A stretch of 40,931 nucleotides of DNA. Source: a virus. The translations under genes and the position numbers were made by a program. The stretch is from positions 1 to 40,931 of the IMG/VR virus record IMGVR_UViG_3300025147_000007; one strand, written 5' to 3'. The notes under the pieces were generated by a model, which worked only from the letters and a program-made list of their open reading frames with translations, made no database searches and was not told the DNA's origin. Shown here piece after piece: positions 20,976 through 28,912 of the stretch. Every line of letters begins with the position of its first letter. The first letter of the stretch is position 1.

Positions 20976-21851
20976 ATGAATATATTAAATTTATTTGATG
21001 GAATAGCATGTGGTAGAGTGGCAGCTGAAAGAGCGGGATTAGAAGTTGAAAATTATTATGGTTCTGAAATAGAAACAAGTTCTATGCAAGTTGCTTTAAG
21101 CAATTATCCAGGAATAATAGAGTTGGGAGATATAACTTTATTAGATAAAACTGAATTAGATAAGTTACCTCCAATAGATTTATTAATGGGTGGAAGTCCT
21201 TGCCAAGACTTAACGAAAACTAAGCAAGATAGAGAACGTAAAGGACTAGAAGGTTCAAAGAGTATGTTATTTTATGAATATTTAAGAATTTTAAGATATT
21301 TAAAACCTAAATACTTTTTACTAGAAAACGTAGAAATGGCCAAAGAGTGGGAAGATATATTCACAAAAGAAATGGGTATAGAACCTATAAAGATAAACTC
21401 CAACCTAGTTAGTGCTGCTGACAGGAAAAGAATCTATTGGACTAATATACCTGGGATAACACAACCACAAGACAAAGGGTTATTGCTTAAAGATATTTTG
21501 ATACCAGCTATTGGAGTGCCTATAAAATATTGGTATAATAAGCCGTTTATCTATAATGGTGATGATAAAAAAATACAATGTACTTTAGAAATAAATACTC
21601 ATAATCTTCTTAAAAAAGTTTACAACATGAACAATAAATGCGGAACATTAACCTGCGTAAGCGGAGGATATCAAGAAAAAAAAGTATATCAAGATGGTAG
21701 ATGCAGAAAATTAATGCCAGAAGAATATGAAAGGTTGCACAACTTAAAAGATAATTATACCTCAGGATTTAGCGATACCAAAAGATATACGATGGTTGGA
21801 AATGGGTGGGAAATCAATACCATAGCACATATTTTAAGCTTTATAAAATAA
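20976..21851 (+). CDS. Orphan C5 cytosine DNA methyltransferase
   Basis: 291 aa. Motif I is NLFDGIACGRVA (residues 4-15), motif IV is GGSPCQDL with the catalytic C76, motif VI is LLENV near 116, motif VIII is DRKRIYW near 149-155, and motif X GNGWEINTIAHIL ends the protein. It transfers a methyl group to C5 of cytosine. The target-recognition region lies between residues about 175 and 245. No cognate endonuclease gene is adjacent, so it probably protects phage DNA from host restriction. Confidence 0.9.
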   Translation: MNILNLFDGIACGRVAAERAGLEVENYYGSEIETSSMQVALSNYPGIIELGDITLLDKTELDKLPPIDLLMGGSPCQDLTKTKQDRERKGLEGSKSMLFYEYLRILRYLKPKYFLLENVEMAKEWEDIFTKEMGIEPIKINSNLVSAADRKRIYWTNIPGITQPQDKGLLLKDILIPAIGVPIKYWYNKPFIYNGDDKKIQCTLEINTHNLLKKVYNMNNKCGTLTCVSGGYQEKKVYQDGRCRKLMPEEYERLHNLKDNYTSGFSDTKRYTMVGNGWEINTIAHILSFIK

Positions 21852-21885
21852 ATAACAGAGGGGAAACCCTCTTAGGGGGATAAAA

Positions 21886-22269
21886 GTGGATAAGTTAATA
21901 AATAGTGTAAAGCTACTTGTAGATGGTGAGTTAATAGATGCAAATAAGAAGTTTCCTATGTTTAGTAGCAATCACGAAGCGTACGCGGTACTGGTTGAAG
22001 AGATAGAAGAGGCTGAATATGAAACGGAAAGAATTAAATATTATCTAAACAATTTATGGATGTCTGTTAAAAATAATAGTAAAGAATATGAGTTACTTAA
22101 AACTTTAAAATTAACCGCAATGAAAGCAGCAGCCGAAAATATACAAATTGCAGCAATGGCACAGAAATTTATAGACAGTGAAGCCATAAGAGAAAATACA
22201 AGAGTATTACCAACAGTATGTTCAAAGTGTAAGGACTTAATAATAAATGATGAAAGTGCTACAGAATGA
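21886..22269 (+). CDS. Hypothetical all-helical protein, possibly MazG-like
   Basis: 127 aa, GTG start after TAGGGGG. The pattern NHEAYAVLVEEIEEAEYETERI ... MKAAAENIQIAAMAQKF resembles all-alpha NTP pyrophosphohydrolases, in which EExxE and a later ExxD pair bind metal; here EEIEEAE is present but the second acidic motif is weak. A CSKC near residue 113 suggests a zinc-binding end. It overlaps the next gene by 4 bases. Confidence 0.5.
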   Translation: MDKLINSVKLLVDGELIDANKKFPMFSSNHEAYAVLVEEIEEAEYETERIKYYLNNLWMSVKNNSKEYELLKTLKLTAMKAAAENIQIAAMAQKFIDSEAIRENTRVLPTVCSKCKDLIINDESATE

Positions 22270-22640
22270 GCGAGGGATGTAAACCATGTTTTAAATGTGG
22301 ATTAAACAACAGTGAAATACACCATATTATTTTTAAATCTTCTGCTAAGTACATGGAGAACGTGCCTAGTAACATGGTTTACCTCTGTGTAGAACATCAT
22401 AGAGGGAATCACTCACCACACAAAAATGACCGTATAAACAAAGAGTATAAATTAGATTATCAAGATTACCTAGAAAACCTATTTACTAAAGACTATTACG
22501 GGCCCGAAGAAATAGGAAAATTATTGAGAGTTAGCCATAAAGAAGTTAATAGGATTACTAAAACATTATGGATTAAAGAAAATGGATATGAAACAAGAGA
22601 ACTTATAAAACATTGTTTGGGGGGATTATTTTATGAATGA
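22266..22640 (+). CDS. HNH-like protein with HTH C-terminus
   Basis: 124 aa. CFKCG near residue 8, then EIHHIIFKS, N-x-V-Y-LC-EHHRGNHSPH is a degenerate HNH/zinc-binding nuclease fold of the kind in phage recombination genes. The C-terminal half (PEEIGKLLRVSHKEVNRITKTLW) is a helix-turn-helix. It could nick DNA, or be a repurposed DNA-binding protein. Flanked by overlapping genes on both sides. Confidence 0.6.
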   Translation: MSEGCKPCFKCGLNNSEIHHIIFKSSAKYMENVPSNMVYLCVEHHRGNHSPHKNDRINKEYKLDYQDYLENLFTKDYYGPEEIGKLLRVSHKEVNRITKTLWIKENGYETRELIKHCLGGLFYE

Positions 22641-23097
22641 AGGAAAATCATTTGAAAAAGACTTTATAGGTTCAGTTCCCGACACATGGTTTAAATATAG
22701 ATTAAATGATAGTGCATCAAGTTGGCAAGGTGGAGAAAATGCAAGATTTACTCCAAGCAACATAGCTGACTTCATAGTTTATAACGGTAACTTATGGTTG
22801 CTAGAACTTAAAAGCCACAAAGGAAAGTCTATACCGCTATCCTGCATACGACCTAAACAATTAGAGGGATTAGTTAAGGCTACTACTAAAAGTGTCAAGG
22901 CAGGCTTCATAGTTAACTTTCGTGACGTTAACGAAACTTACTTTGTATATGCAGACAACTTAGATTATTTCGTAAAGATGGAAACTAGAAAATCAATACC
23001 GCTTAGTTGGGTTAAGGAATATGGGATATTAATTCCACAGGTAAAAAAACGAATAAGATTTAATTATATCTTAGAGTTTATGGATGTAAAATTATGA
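22633..23097 (+). CDS. RecU-like Holliday junction resolvase
   Basis: 154 aa behind TGGGGGG. NEGKSFEKDFIGSV..., ADFIVYNGNLWLLELKSHKGKSIPL (PD-(D/E)xK core with D, ExK), IRPKQLEGL and VNFRDVNETYFV follow the RecU order. It would resolve four-way junctions or branched phage DNA before packaging. The phage copy is somewhat shorter than chromosomal RecU, as is normal. Confidence 0.8.
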   Translation: MNEGKSFEKDFIGSVPDTWFKYRLNDSASSWQGGENARFTPSNIADFIVYNGNLWLLELKSHKGKSIPLSCIRPKQLEGLVKATTKSVKAGFIVNFRDVNETYFVYADNLDYFVKMETRKSIPLSWVKEYGILIPQVKKRIRFNYILEFMDVKL

Positions 23098-23372
23098 TAG
23101 CACATGTAATAAGGGCAAATATAAATAAAGACTATAAAGCAGGTGCAACAATTCGAGAACTTGCAGTAAGTTACAACCTATGCTTTAAAACGATATATAA
23201 ATATGTAATAGACAAAAGACCACCTGGAAGAAAAGTTGACTTAATCACTGATGAAGCAAAAGCACAAATAAAGGCTATGTATGCAGATGAAAGAAGCATG
23301 CGATATATAGGTTTAAAGTTTAATATACCACAGAAAAGAGTTAGTGACATTTTAAATGAGGGGTGGGAGTAA
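23094..23372 (+). CDS. Double-HTH DNA-binding protein, 92 aa
   Basis: Overlaps RecU by four bases (ATGA). Two helix-turn-helix units: AGATIRELAVSYNLCFKTIYKYV and ERSMRYIGLKFNIPQKRVSDIL, joined by KRPPGRKVDLITDEAKAQIK. The gene at 24536 has the same layout and many identical positions, so the two are probably paralogues. Confidence 0.6.
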   Translation: MIAHVIRANINKDYKAGATIRELAVSYNLCFKTIYKYVIDKRPPGRKVDLITDEAKAQIKAMYADERSMRYIGLKFNIPQKRVSDILNEGWE

Positions 23373-23905
23373 TGAAATTTAAAACTAATAACCTCCGCTT
23401 ACAGTACAACGAAAGAAAAGAAATTGAAATAATATTAGGAACTAAAGAAAATATAGAAGCTGATGTAGTGGCCATGAAGGATATATTAGCAAATGGGAAA
23501 GAGTTAGTTGTGGAAATTAAACAGTATAGACATAAAAGGTCACTTGATTCAAATTCTTATATGTGGCTTCTCCTTAATGAAATGGCTTCTATACTTAAAA
23601 CTACTAAAGATGAATTATATATTCAAATGCTCGATAGATATGGAGTGTTTACGCACATCATAGTCAAAGAAAATGTAGTCGATAGGGTAAAAGCAGAATG
23701 GAAAATAGTTAGAGATTTAGGAAAAGCGTATGTTAATGGCAGGATAGGCATACAACTACAGTGTTACTTTGGTAGTAGCACATATGACAGTAAGGAAATG
23801 TCAACATTAATTAATGGTGTAGTTGATGAAGCTAAGGCACTAGGAATAAACACCATGACACCTAGAGAAATAGAATTAATGAGTTCAGCCTGGGGAGTGA
23901 AGTAA
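23372..23905 (+). CDS. NinB-like phage recombination protein (tentative)
   Basis: The start at 23372 is chosen for its GGGGTGGGAG site; an upstream in-frame start at 23363 lies inside the preceding gene. 177 aa. The central block KQYRHKRSLDSNSYMWLLLNEMASILKTTKDELYIQML resembles phage NinB/Orf-like proteins that aid recombination. C-terminal SSTYDSKEMSTLINGVVDEA with TMTPREI is also seen in that group. Family call is moderate. Confidence 0.5.
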   Translation: MKFKTNNLRLQYNERKEIEIILGTKENIEADVVAMKDILANGKELVVEIKQYRHKRSLDSNSYMWLLLNEMASILKTTKDELYIQMLDRYGVFTHIIVKENVVDRVKAEWKIVRDLGKAYVNGRIGIQLQCYFGSSTYDSKEMSTLINGVVDEAKALGINTMTPREIELMSSAWGVK

Positions 23906-24108
23906 TGCTTAAATGGATAATGAAAAAATTAACTAAAAACTCTACGGAAATTCCATTGTTTTGGGTAAATTACAACAGAGCAACAAAAGACAAAAAGAAT
24001 TGTATGGCACATATTCATCCTAATTTTAAAGATGATAAGGTGGTTATCGAATCACTAAATATTTTAATTGATTATATAAGAGAAAATTACAATGTTAAAG
24101 ATTTATAG
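23905..24108 (+). CDS. Hypothetical protein, 67 aa
   Basis: Starts on the last base of the previous gene. The basic start is followed by NYNRATKDKKNCMAHIHPNF and a helical end. No family recognised; kept for operon packing. Confidence 0.5.
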   Translation: MLKWIMKKLTKNSTEIPLFWVNYNRATKDKKNCMAHIHPNFKDDKVVIESLNILIDYIRENYNVKDL

Positions 24109-24118
24109 GAGGCAAGCA

Positions 24119-24325
24119 ATGATTATTAAAAATTTAGATAGTGTAGCGGAATGTTCATCATGTAGAAATATAGGTATTTGTAAGTACACAAATGAATTTA
24201 AAGAACTGTTTATAAAGGCAGATAAAATTGAAATTGAAATTAATAGTCCTATGAGTTTAGTTATAAAATGCAATAAACATGAAAGGGTACCTCAAAAACA
24301 AGATGGATTTTACAATAATAGATAG
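24119..24325 (+). CDS. Cysteine-containing small protein, 68 aa
   Basis: ATAGGAGG precedes the ATG at 24119; the frame is open back to 24092 but that start lacks a site. CSSCRNIGICKYTNEF and a later CNKHE suggest a zinc-binding pattern common in clostridial phage early genes. Function unknown. Confidence 0.55.
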   Translation: MIIKNLDSVAECSSCRNIGICKYTNEFKELFIKADKIEIEINSPMSLVIKCNKHERVPQKQDGFYNNR

Positions 24326-24334
24326 GGGGAAGTT

Positions 24335-24460
24335 ATGAATATTATTAATGCAATTGAAAGGTTATTAATTAAAATGAAAATAGCTAGATCACTTCAAGTA
24401 AAAATGATAGATGGCGATATACTTCTAAAAATTATGAAAAAAGAGGTACAAGCTAAATGA
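24335..24460 (+). CDS. Hypothetical protein, 41 aa
   Basis: TAGGGGG upstream. Helical and basic. Ends with ATGA overlap into the next gene. No family recognised. Confidence 0.45.
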   Translation: MNIINAIERLLIKMKIARSLQVKMIDGDILLKIMKKEVQAK

Positions 24461-24543
24461 GATTATTTCTGCAAATAGCACTTTGGTACTCGTTTATAAT
24501 GTTTACTATATTTTTTAGAATAAGTTGTGTTAAAAATGATTGA
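24457..24543 (+). CDS. Small membrane peptide, 28 aa
   Basis: ATGA overlap with the preceding gene; an AAAGAGG lies upstream. One hydrophobic helix (LQIALWYSFIMFTIFF). Function unknown. Confidence 0.4.
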   Translation: MRLFLQIALWYSFIMFTIFFRISCVKND

Positions 24544-24817
24544 TTATAAATTATTAGCGAAAGAAATGGCACAACAGTTTAACAAACTCTATGATACTGG
24601 ATTAAAACTTGAATGCATTGCACATGCTTATAATTTATCAGTATCAACTATTAGTTTATACATTTGGAAACCTCGTAAACCAGGTATGCAAAGGGTAGTC
24701 ACAAAAGATATAGGTAAACAGATTGGCTTGCTAAGATGCGAACTATGGAGAGTTAAAGATATAGTAGGAATGTTACAAATAAGCGAAAGCACTATATACA
24801 AGTATTTAAGGGGATAA
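24536..24817 (+). CDS. Double-HTH DNA-binding protein, paralogue of 23094-23372
   Basis: 93 aa from the ATG at 24536 (a GTG at 24527 is also in frame). Two helix-turn-helix units: TGLKLECIAHAYNLSVSTISLY and KDIVGMLQISESTIYKYL, joined by KPRKPGMQRVVTKDIGKQIG. The linker RKPG...D..K.QI matches the RPPG...D..KAQI linker of the 23094 protein. Possibly a transcription or packaging regulator. Confidence 0.6.
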   Translation: MIDYKLLAKEMAQQFNKLYDTGLKLECIAHAYNLSVSTISLYIWKPRKPGMQRVVTKDIGKQIGLLRCELWRVKDIVGMLQISESTIYKYLRG

Positions 24818-24835
24818 AATAAAGGGGGAGAGGGT

Positions 24836-25273
24836 ATGAACAAAGAAGAACTATCTAAACTATTAAGCATTAAAGAAGAAATAGAACAGATTAAAAGGGA
24901 ATTATCCACTATTGAACCCGAATACGGAACAGATGCCGTTACTGGTTCAAGTCCATACTTTCCTTATGTGAAGCACAGTATAATTATAAGTGGATATGAT
25001 ACTAAAGATTATGAGCATAAAATTAAAAGAATTAATAATAGATTAAATAGAAAATTAATCGAACTCGTGAATGAAAAGGACAAGCTAACAGAATATATAT
25101 ACAGTTTAGAAGATAGTGGATTGAGACAAATACTCGTGTATAGATATGTTAATGGTTTAACATGGGGGAAGATAGGCGAGAAGATGAATTATGAAGTTAG
25201 TGGACTTAGAAAAAAACATGATAAATTTATTAAAGAAGTAGCACATTTTCCCACTTTAGATGTGATACATTAA
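24836..25273 (+). CDS. Sigma-70 region-4-like late transcription regulator
   Basis: 145 aa behind AAAGGGGGAGAGGG. An N-terminal coiled coil (SKLLSIKEEIEQIKRELSTI), then IKRINNRLNRKLIELVNEKDKLTEYI, and a C-terminal helix-turn-helix (SGLRQILVYRYVNGLTWGKIGEKM..., SGLRKKHDKFIKEV). This layout is the ArpU/DUF1492-like group of Gram-positive phage regulators. As last gene before a terminator and the late promoter, it likely activates packaging and structural genes. Confidence 0.7.
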   Translation: MNKEELSKLLSIKEEIEQIKRELSTIEPEYGTDAVTGSSPYFPYVKHSIIISGYDTKDYEHKIKRINNRLNRKLIELVNEKDKLTEYIYSLEDSGLRQILVYRYVNGLTWGKIGEKMNYEVSGLRKKHDKFIKEVAHFPTLDVIH

Positions 25274-25341
25274 TATTGTAAAGAAATAACATATTAATAG
25301 AACACATAAGATTTAAAGTTAGTAACGGACATAAAATTCAT

Positions 25342-25359
25342 TATGTTGCCCCCAACATA
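25342..25359. repeat. Perfect palindrome TATGTTG-CCCC-CAACATA
   Basis: A 7-bp perfect inverted repeat with a CCCC loop, about 100 bp before the late promoter. The C4 loop is striking in this AT-rich DNA. It is a candidate binding site for the late regulator encoded just upstream. Confidence 0.5.
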
Positions 25360-25369
25360 TAGATAGATA

Positions 25370-25403
25370 AAAGCACTTAGATTGTGAACCTAGGTGCTTT
25401 TTT
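25370..25403 (+). terminator. Terminator of the early operon
   Basis: AAGCACTTAG/CTAGGTGCTT stem (one G-U), 8-9 base loop, followed by TTTTTT. Confidence 0.87.
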
Positions 25404-25442
25404 AATGTTTAAAAATAATTTAAAATATATTTTGAAAACCTC

Positions 25443-25471
25443 TTGACAATGTGTTTCAAACGATATACAAT
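25443..25471 (+). promoter_or_regulatory. Promoter of the late/packaging operon
   Basis: TTGACA, exactly 17 bp, TACAAT, 35 bases before the next start codon. It has a consensus -35. The 25274-25506 gap otherwise contains the palindrome and the terminator. Confidence 0.75.
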
Positions 25472-25506
25472 TACATTATCAAATAAATTCAAGGGGGCAA
25501 ATAACA

Positions 25507-25761
25507 ATGACAAAATTTGAAATAGGTAAAAAATATTATTCAACTTCAATCGGTGATGCAGACTTTGATTTCATATGGATAGTAACAGGCAGAACTGATA
25601 AAACCGTAGAGTTAAGACAAGTAATAGGAAGTTATCAACCAAAACTACAAGATGCTAAAAAATTTAGAATTTCAATATATGAAGATGTAGAAAAATGCAG
25701 TCCACTAGGAAAATATTCAATGTCTCCTACACTTAGAGCAAATCATGAAGAGGTGGCTTAA
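25507..25761 (+). CDS. Hypothetical protein, 84 aa
   Basis: CAAGGGGG upstream. A beta-rich small protein (FEIGKKYYSTSIGDADFDFIWIVTGRTDKTVELRQ). The 'I.KTYY..SI.D......+..V..RT.KTV' pattern occurs in small phage and plasmid proteins of unknown role. First gene after the late promoter. Confidence 0.6.
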   Translation: MTKFEIGKKYYSTSIGDADFDFIWIVTGRTDKTVELRQVIGSYQPKLQDAKKFRISIYEDVEKCSPLGKYSMSPTLRANHEEVA

Positions 25762-26016
25762 ATGTCACCTTTACTTATTACTAATATAAGAATGAGTACA
25801 GACACAAAGGACAAAGGCAATATACAAGCATCTAAGCTAGGGTTAAACCTAAGTGAGTATATTAGATTAATAATAGAATTAGATAGTGCCACAGAGTTGT
25901 TAGCCATGATTAAAGATGGTGCAAATAAGAACTTAAAAAGAGAAGAAACAAAAGAAAATATGAAGAATGTATATGTTGATAAAAATGGACATTTACAAGT
26001 TAAATTAAGGGATTAG
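25762..26016 (+). CDS. RHH-like regulator, 84 aa
   Basis: Starts with no gap after the previous stop, with AGAGGTGG upstream. Residues about 6-42 (ITNIRMSTDTKDKGNIQASKLGLNLSEYIRLI) match a ribbon-helix-helix, with the LSEYIR helix typical of CopG/Arc proteins. A charged tail follows. A terminator overlaps its stop, so this two-gene unit can end before packaging genes. Confidence 0.6.
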   Translation: MSPLLITNIRMSTDTKDKGNIQASKLGLNLSEYIRLIIELDSATELLAMIKDGANKNLKREETKENMKNVYVDKNGHLQVKLRD

Positions 26017-26034
26017 AGTAAAATCTAGTCCTTT
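26010..26034 (+). terminator. Terminator overlapping the RHH gene stop
   Basis: GGATTAGA/TCTAGTCC (one G-U), 6-base loop, then TTTT. Confidence 0.7.
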
Positions 26035-26067
26035 TCTTATATAAAATAATAAACAGTAGGTGATAAT

Positions 26068-26226
26068 ATGAATATTGTTGCTAAAGATAAAAGAAATATG
26101 ATTAAATATATGGTTGAGGAATTAGAGAGAAGTGCAGATATAAAAGAAAATCAATTAAAGGTTTATGAAAAGATGATGCGTGACAATAAAGATGTTGATG
26201 AATCTAAATGTAAAGGGAGAGATTGA
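26068..26226 (+). CDS. Hypothetical helical protein, 52 aa
   Basis: TAGGTGAT upstream. Charged helical sequence (MIKYMVEELERSADIKENQLKVYEKMM). No family recognised. Directly abuts the next gene. Confidence 0.5.
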   Translation: MNIVAKDKRNMIKYMVEELERSADIKENQLKVYEKMMRDNKDVDESKCKGRD

Positions 26227-26439
26227 ATGTTAGATAATACAGATTTAATAATGGAAAATGATAAATTGCATTGTGTAGTAAAGGATTTAACTGATAAATT
26301 AAAAAGATATGAAAATGAAGAATGTTGTGTGTCAGCGTGTGAGCCTGCAATAGACAGATATTCTTATGACCTATTGGCAAAAGAAGTAGAATGTCTTAAG
26401 AGAGTAATAGTAAACTTAAACATAATGCTATATGAATAG
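26227..26439 (+). CDS. Hypothetical coiled-coil protein, 70 aa
   Basis: AAAGGGAGA upstream. N-terminal heptads (IMENDKLHCVVKDLTDKLKRYENE), a CC...C cluster, and a second helix. No family recognised. The next 79 bases hold only the leader of terS. Confidence 0.5.
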   Translation: MLDNTDLIMENDKLHCVVKDLTDKLKRYENEECCVSACEPAIDRYSYDLLAKEVECLKRVIVNLNIMLYE

Positions 26440-26518
26440 CTCTCACATCAATTCTAAGCCACTTTAACATAGTAGGTAATACAATTACACATAAGTAATA
26501 TATAAGGAGGTTAAGGCT

Positions 26519-26905
26519 ATGACGAAAGTTAACGAATACGTTCCAACCGCAGCAGAGAAAAGAATACTTGAAGTAGCTTTGAATCCCGAATCTTTTAGTA
26601 TGAATGTAGAGGAAAGATGTAAAGCTGCTAAAACATCAAAAGTAACATGGTATAAGGCCATGGCTAAACAACCATTCACAGACCTACTTAATAAGCTCAC
26701 TATGGATATGTTAAAAGGTAAGGTAGTTAATATAGTCAATGCTACTTATATGTTTGCTACAACTGATAGCAAGTGTGCTAGTGATAGAAAAGTTTTATTG
26801 ACTATGGCAGGATTATACACAGATAAGCAACAGATTAATGCTGAAATAGATGGTAAACAAGAAATTAAGATCAACTTCAATATTCCAAGACCTAAAAGTG
26901 AATAA
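26519..26905 (+). CDS. Terminase small subunit
   Basis: 128 aa behind TAAGGAGG. The N-terminal half is a helix-turn-helix for DNA recognition (AAEKRILEVALNPESFSMNVEERCKAAKTSKVTWYKAM), followed by the small-terminase oligomerisation helices (FTDLLNKLTMDMLKGKVVNIVNA). Placement directly before the large terminase supports the call. It selects phage DNA for packaging. Confidence 0.8.
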   Translation: MTKVNEYVPTAAEKRILEVALNPESFSMNVEERCKAAKTSKVTWYKAMAKQPFTDLLNKLTMDMLKGKVVNIVNATYMFATTDSKCASDRKVLLTMAGLYTDKQQINAEIDGKQEIKINFNIPRPKSE

Positions 26906-26906
26906 G

Positions 26907-27051
26907 ATGTATAAATAATTAATGTATAAATTATGTATAAAGTACTTAACAGTGAATAAATATGCAATAAAGTGCTAAAATTCATGGGTAAAGTAATATA
27001 TTTATTGAATAAACATTGTATAATGTCGCGAAACGAAACTTTCACGACATT
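26907..27051 (+). promoter_or_regulatory. terS-terL intergenic element: ATGTATAAA repeats and a hairpin
   Basis: ATGTATAAA occurs three times (26907, 26922, 26933). About 80 bp later lies a hairpin AATGTCG-C-GAAA / TTTC-A-CGACATT (27022-27051) with a 6-base loop. This gap is unusually long for neighbouring terminase genes and ends at the terL ribosome-binding site. It may be a packaging recognition site or a translational control of terL. Confidence 0.45.
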
Positions 27052-27076
27052 TATTAATATATTGGAGGTGAATGTT

Positions 27077-28480
27077 ATAGGAGAAATAACTGTTAATTAT
27101 GAGCCTAATAAAAAGCAATTCCTATTTCATTCTAGTTCAGCAGAGGAAGTCGTTTATGGTGGTGCTAAAGGCGGAGGGAAAAGTTGTGCTTTAGTTATGG
27201 AAGCTTTAGCATACGGATTAGAAAATGCAGGAGCAGAAATGTATATCTTTAGAGAAACCTATGACGATCTTGAAGCTAATATAATAAAAGAGTGGAAAGA
27301 AAAAGTTCCTAAAGAATTATATAGTTACAATGAATCTAAGCACGTTGCAACCATGATTAATAGTACAGTGCTTAAATTTAGATATATAAGAAACTTTACA
27401 GATGCAGAGGGTTATCAAGGTAGGTCAATGGATTGGATAGGTGTAGACGAGTTAACAAAGCATTTAAAAGAGAGTATTCAAGTATTATTATCATGTTTGC
27501 GTTCTCCTAAAGGATTTAAGCCACGTTTCAGAGGTACTTGTAATCCAGGTGGAATAGGTCATACATGGGTAAAAGAGGATTATATAGAAGCTACTGACTA
27601 TGGCGAACATACTACAATAGATAAATTAACAGGCAATACAATAGAATTTATTCCTGCTAAAGTATATGACAATACAGTATTAATGAAAAACGATCCTTCT
27701 TATGTTAAAAGACTTGAAAACTTACCCGAAGCCAAGAGAAAAGCTTTTTTATTAGGTGAATGGGATATATTCGAAGGTCAATTTTTCCCAGAGTTTAAAC
27801 GTGATGTTCATGTTATAAGACCATTTGTAATACCTAATCACTGGAATAGATATATAACTATGGATTACGGTTTAGATATGGCAGCAATATATTGGATAGC
27901 AGTAGACACAGAATTTAACTGTTACGTTTATAAAGAAATATATGAATCTAATTTAATCATAAGTGAAGCAGCACAAAGGATTATAAAAGTTAATGGTGAT
28001 GATAATATAATAATAAGATATGCTCCGCCTGATTTAAGCAACCGCAGACAAGAGAGCGGAAAAAGTGTATTTGATATATTTAGTGAATATAAAGTGCATT
28101 TAACTAAATCTAACAACAGGCGAGTTGATGGATGGTTAGCGGTTAAAGAATGGATTAAACCTATAGAAACGAGAAACATTGAAACGGGAGAAAAGTATTT
28201 AACATCTAAACTAAAAATATTTGATAATTGTAGCAATTTAATAAGGTGTTTACCTATGGCACAGATGGATGAAACAGACCCAAACGATGTAGGTACAGAA
28301 CCACACGAAATAACTCATTGTTTAGATGCTATTAGATATTATTGTATTATGAGGCAAAGACCAACAGATGTAATAGAAACTAAAAAGGTTCAATGTTGGG
28401 CGTTATCAGACACACCAACAAACAAACAAAGTTACCTAGGTGATGGAGAAGTTAATCAAGAATATTTAGGGGGTTGGTAA
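27077..28480 (+). CDS. Terminase large subunit, probable ATA start
   Basis: 467 aa from the ATA at 27077, which lies 8 bases after TTGGAGG. In-frame GTG 27068 overlaps the ribosome-binding site, and upstream starts run through the hairpin region. The ATPase has Walker A VYGGAKGGGKSCAL near residues 25-37 and Walker B MDWIGVDEL near 117-124. The nuclease half begins at ITMDYGLD, with later acidic residues in HCLDAIRYY. It powers DNA packaging and cuts concatemers. In all points it is a Gram-positive short-tail or siphovirus-type TerL. Confidence 0.9.
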   Translation: MGEITVNYEPNKKQFLFHSSSAEEVVYGGAKGGGKSCALVMEALAYGLENAGAEMYIFRETYDDLEANIIKEWKEKVPKELYSYNESKHVATMINSTVLKFRYIRNFTDAEGYQGRSMDWIGVDELTKHLKESIQVLLSCLRSPKGFKPRFRGTCNPGGIGHTWVKEDYIEATDYGEHTTIDKLTGNTIEFIPAKVYDNTVLMKNDPSYVKRLENLPEAKRKAFLLGEWDIFEGQFFPEFKRDVHVIRPFVIPNHWNRYITMDYGLDMAAIYWIAVDTEFNCYVYKEIYESNLIISEAAQRIIKVNGDDNIIIRYAPPDLSNRRQESGKSVFDIFSEYKVHLTKSNNRRVDGWLAVKEWIKPIETRNIETGEKYLTSKLKIFDNCSNLIRCLPMAQMDETDPNDVGTEPHEITHCLDAIRYYCIMRQRPTDVIETKKVQCWALSDTPTNKQSYLGDGEVNQEYLGGW

Positions 28481-28481
28481 T

Positions 28482-28658
28482 GTGTTTAGTGTAGAAATTC
28501 AATTAGATGCTATAGTCAAAGCTTTATATAAAAAGTACAATGTTGATAGTTTAATACTTACAGATAAAGAAATAGAAGATAGTAACAATAATACTTTTAT
28601 AGAAGTTCATAAGGAAAATGAAGTTAATACTTTTAGAATAGTGAGGTTGAAGCCATGA
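28482..28658 (+). CDS. Hypothetical protein, 58 aa
   Basis: GTG start behind TAGGGGG and coupled to terL (one base gap) and to the next gene (ATGA-type overlap). Short beta-alpha sequence (VFSVEIQLDAIVKALYKKY, FRIVRLKP). No family recognised. Confidence 0.5.
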   Translation: MFSVEIQLDAIVKALYKKYNVDSLILTDKEIEDSNNNTFIEVHKENEVNTFRIVRLKP

Positions 28659-28912
28659 TACATATATCAGTAAGAGAGAACGCAATTACTGTAGTAGGTC
28701 ATGCAAACTATGACGAGTATGGAAAAGATATAGTGTGTGCAGGAGTTTCTTCCTTAGTTCAAACACTAGCATTAAGAGGTAGACTAGAGAAGTTAAAGGG
28801 TGATATTGTAATTGTATGGTCAGATGATAAACAAGCCTTAAAACTCATTACAGAGGGTTTAAAACAAGTAGCAAATAACTACCCTAACTATGTGGAGGTA
28901 ATAGATGTGTAA
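28655..28912 (+). CDS. Prp-type cysteine protease
   Basis: 85 aa. GHANYDEYGKDIVCAGVSSLVQTL carries the catalytic His16 and Cys28 of the Prp (YsxB) family. Chromosomal Prp in Firmicutes removes the N-terminal LQFFA-type extension of ribosomal protein L27. In staphylococcal phages host Prp cuts scaffold and capsid at the same kind of site. Here scaffold and capsid both contain NLQLFA or DLQLFA, and the phage supplies its own protease between terminase and portal, so it is the likely prohead maturation protease. Confidence 0.85.
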   Translation: MIHISVRENAITVVGHANYDEYGKDIVCAGVSSLVQTLALRGRLEKLKGDIVIVWSDDKQALKLITEGLKQVANNYPNYVEVIDV

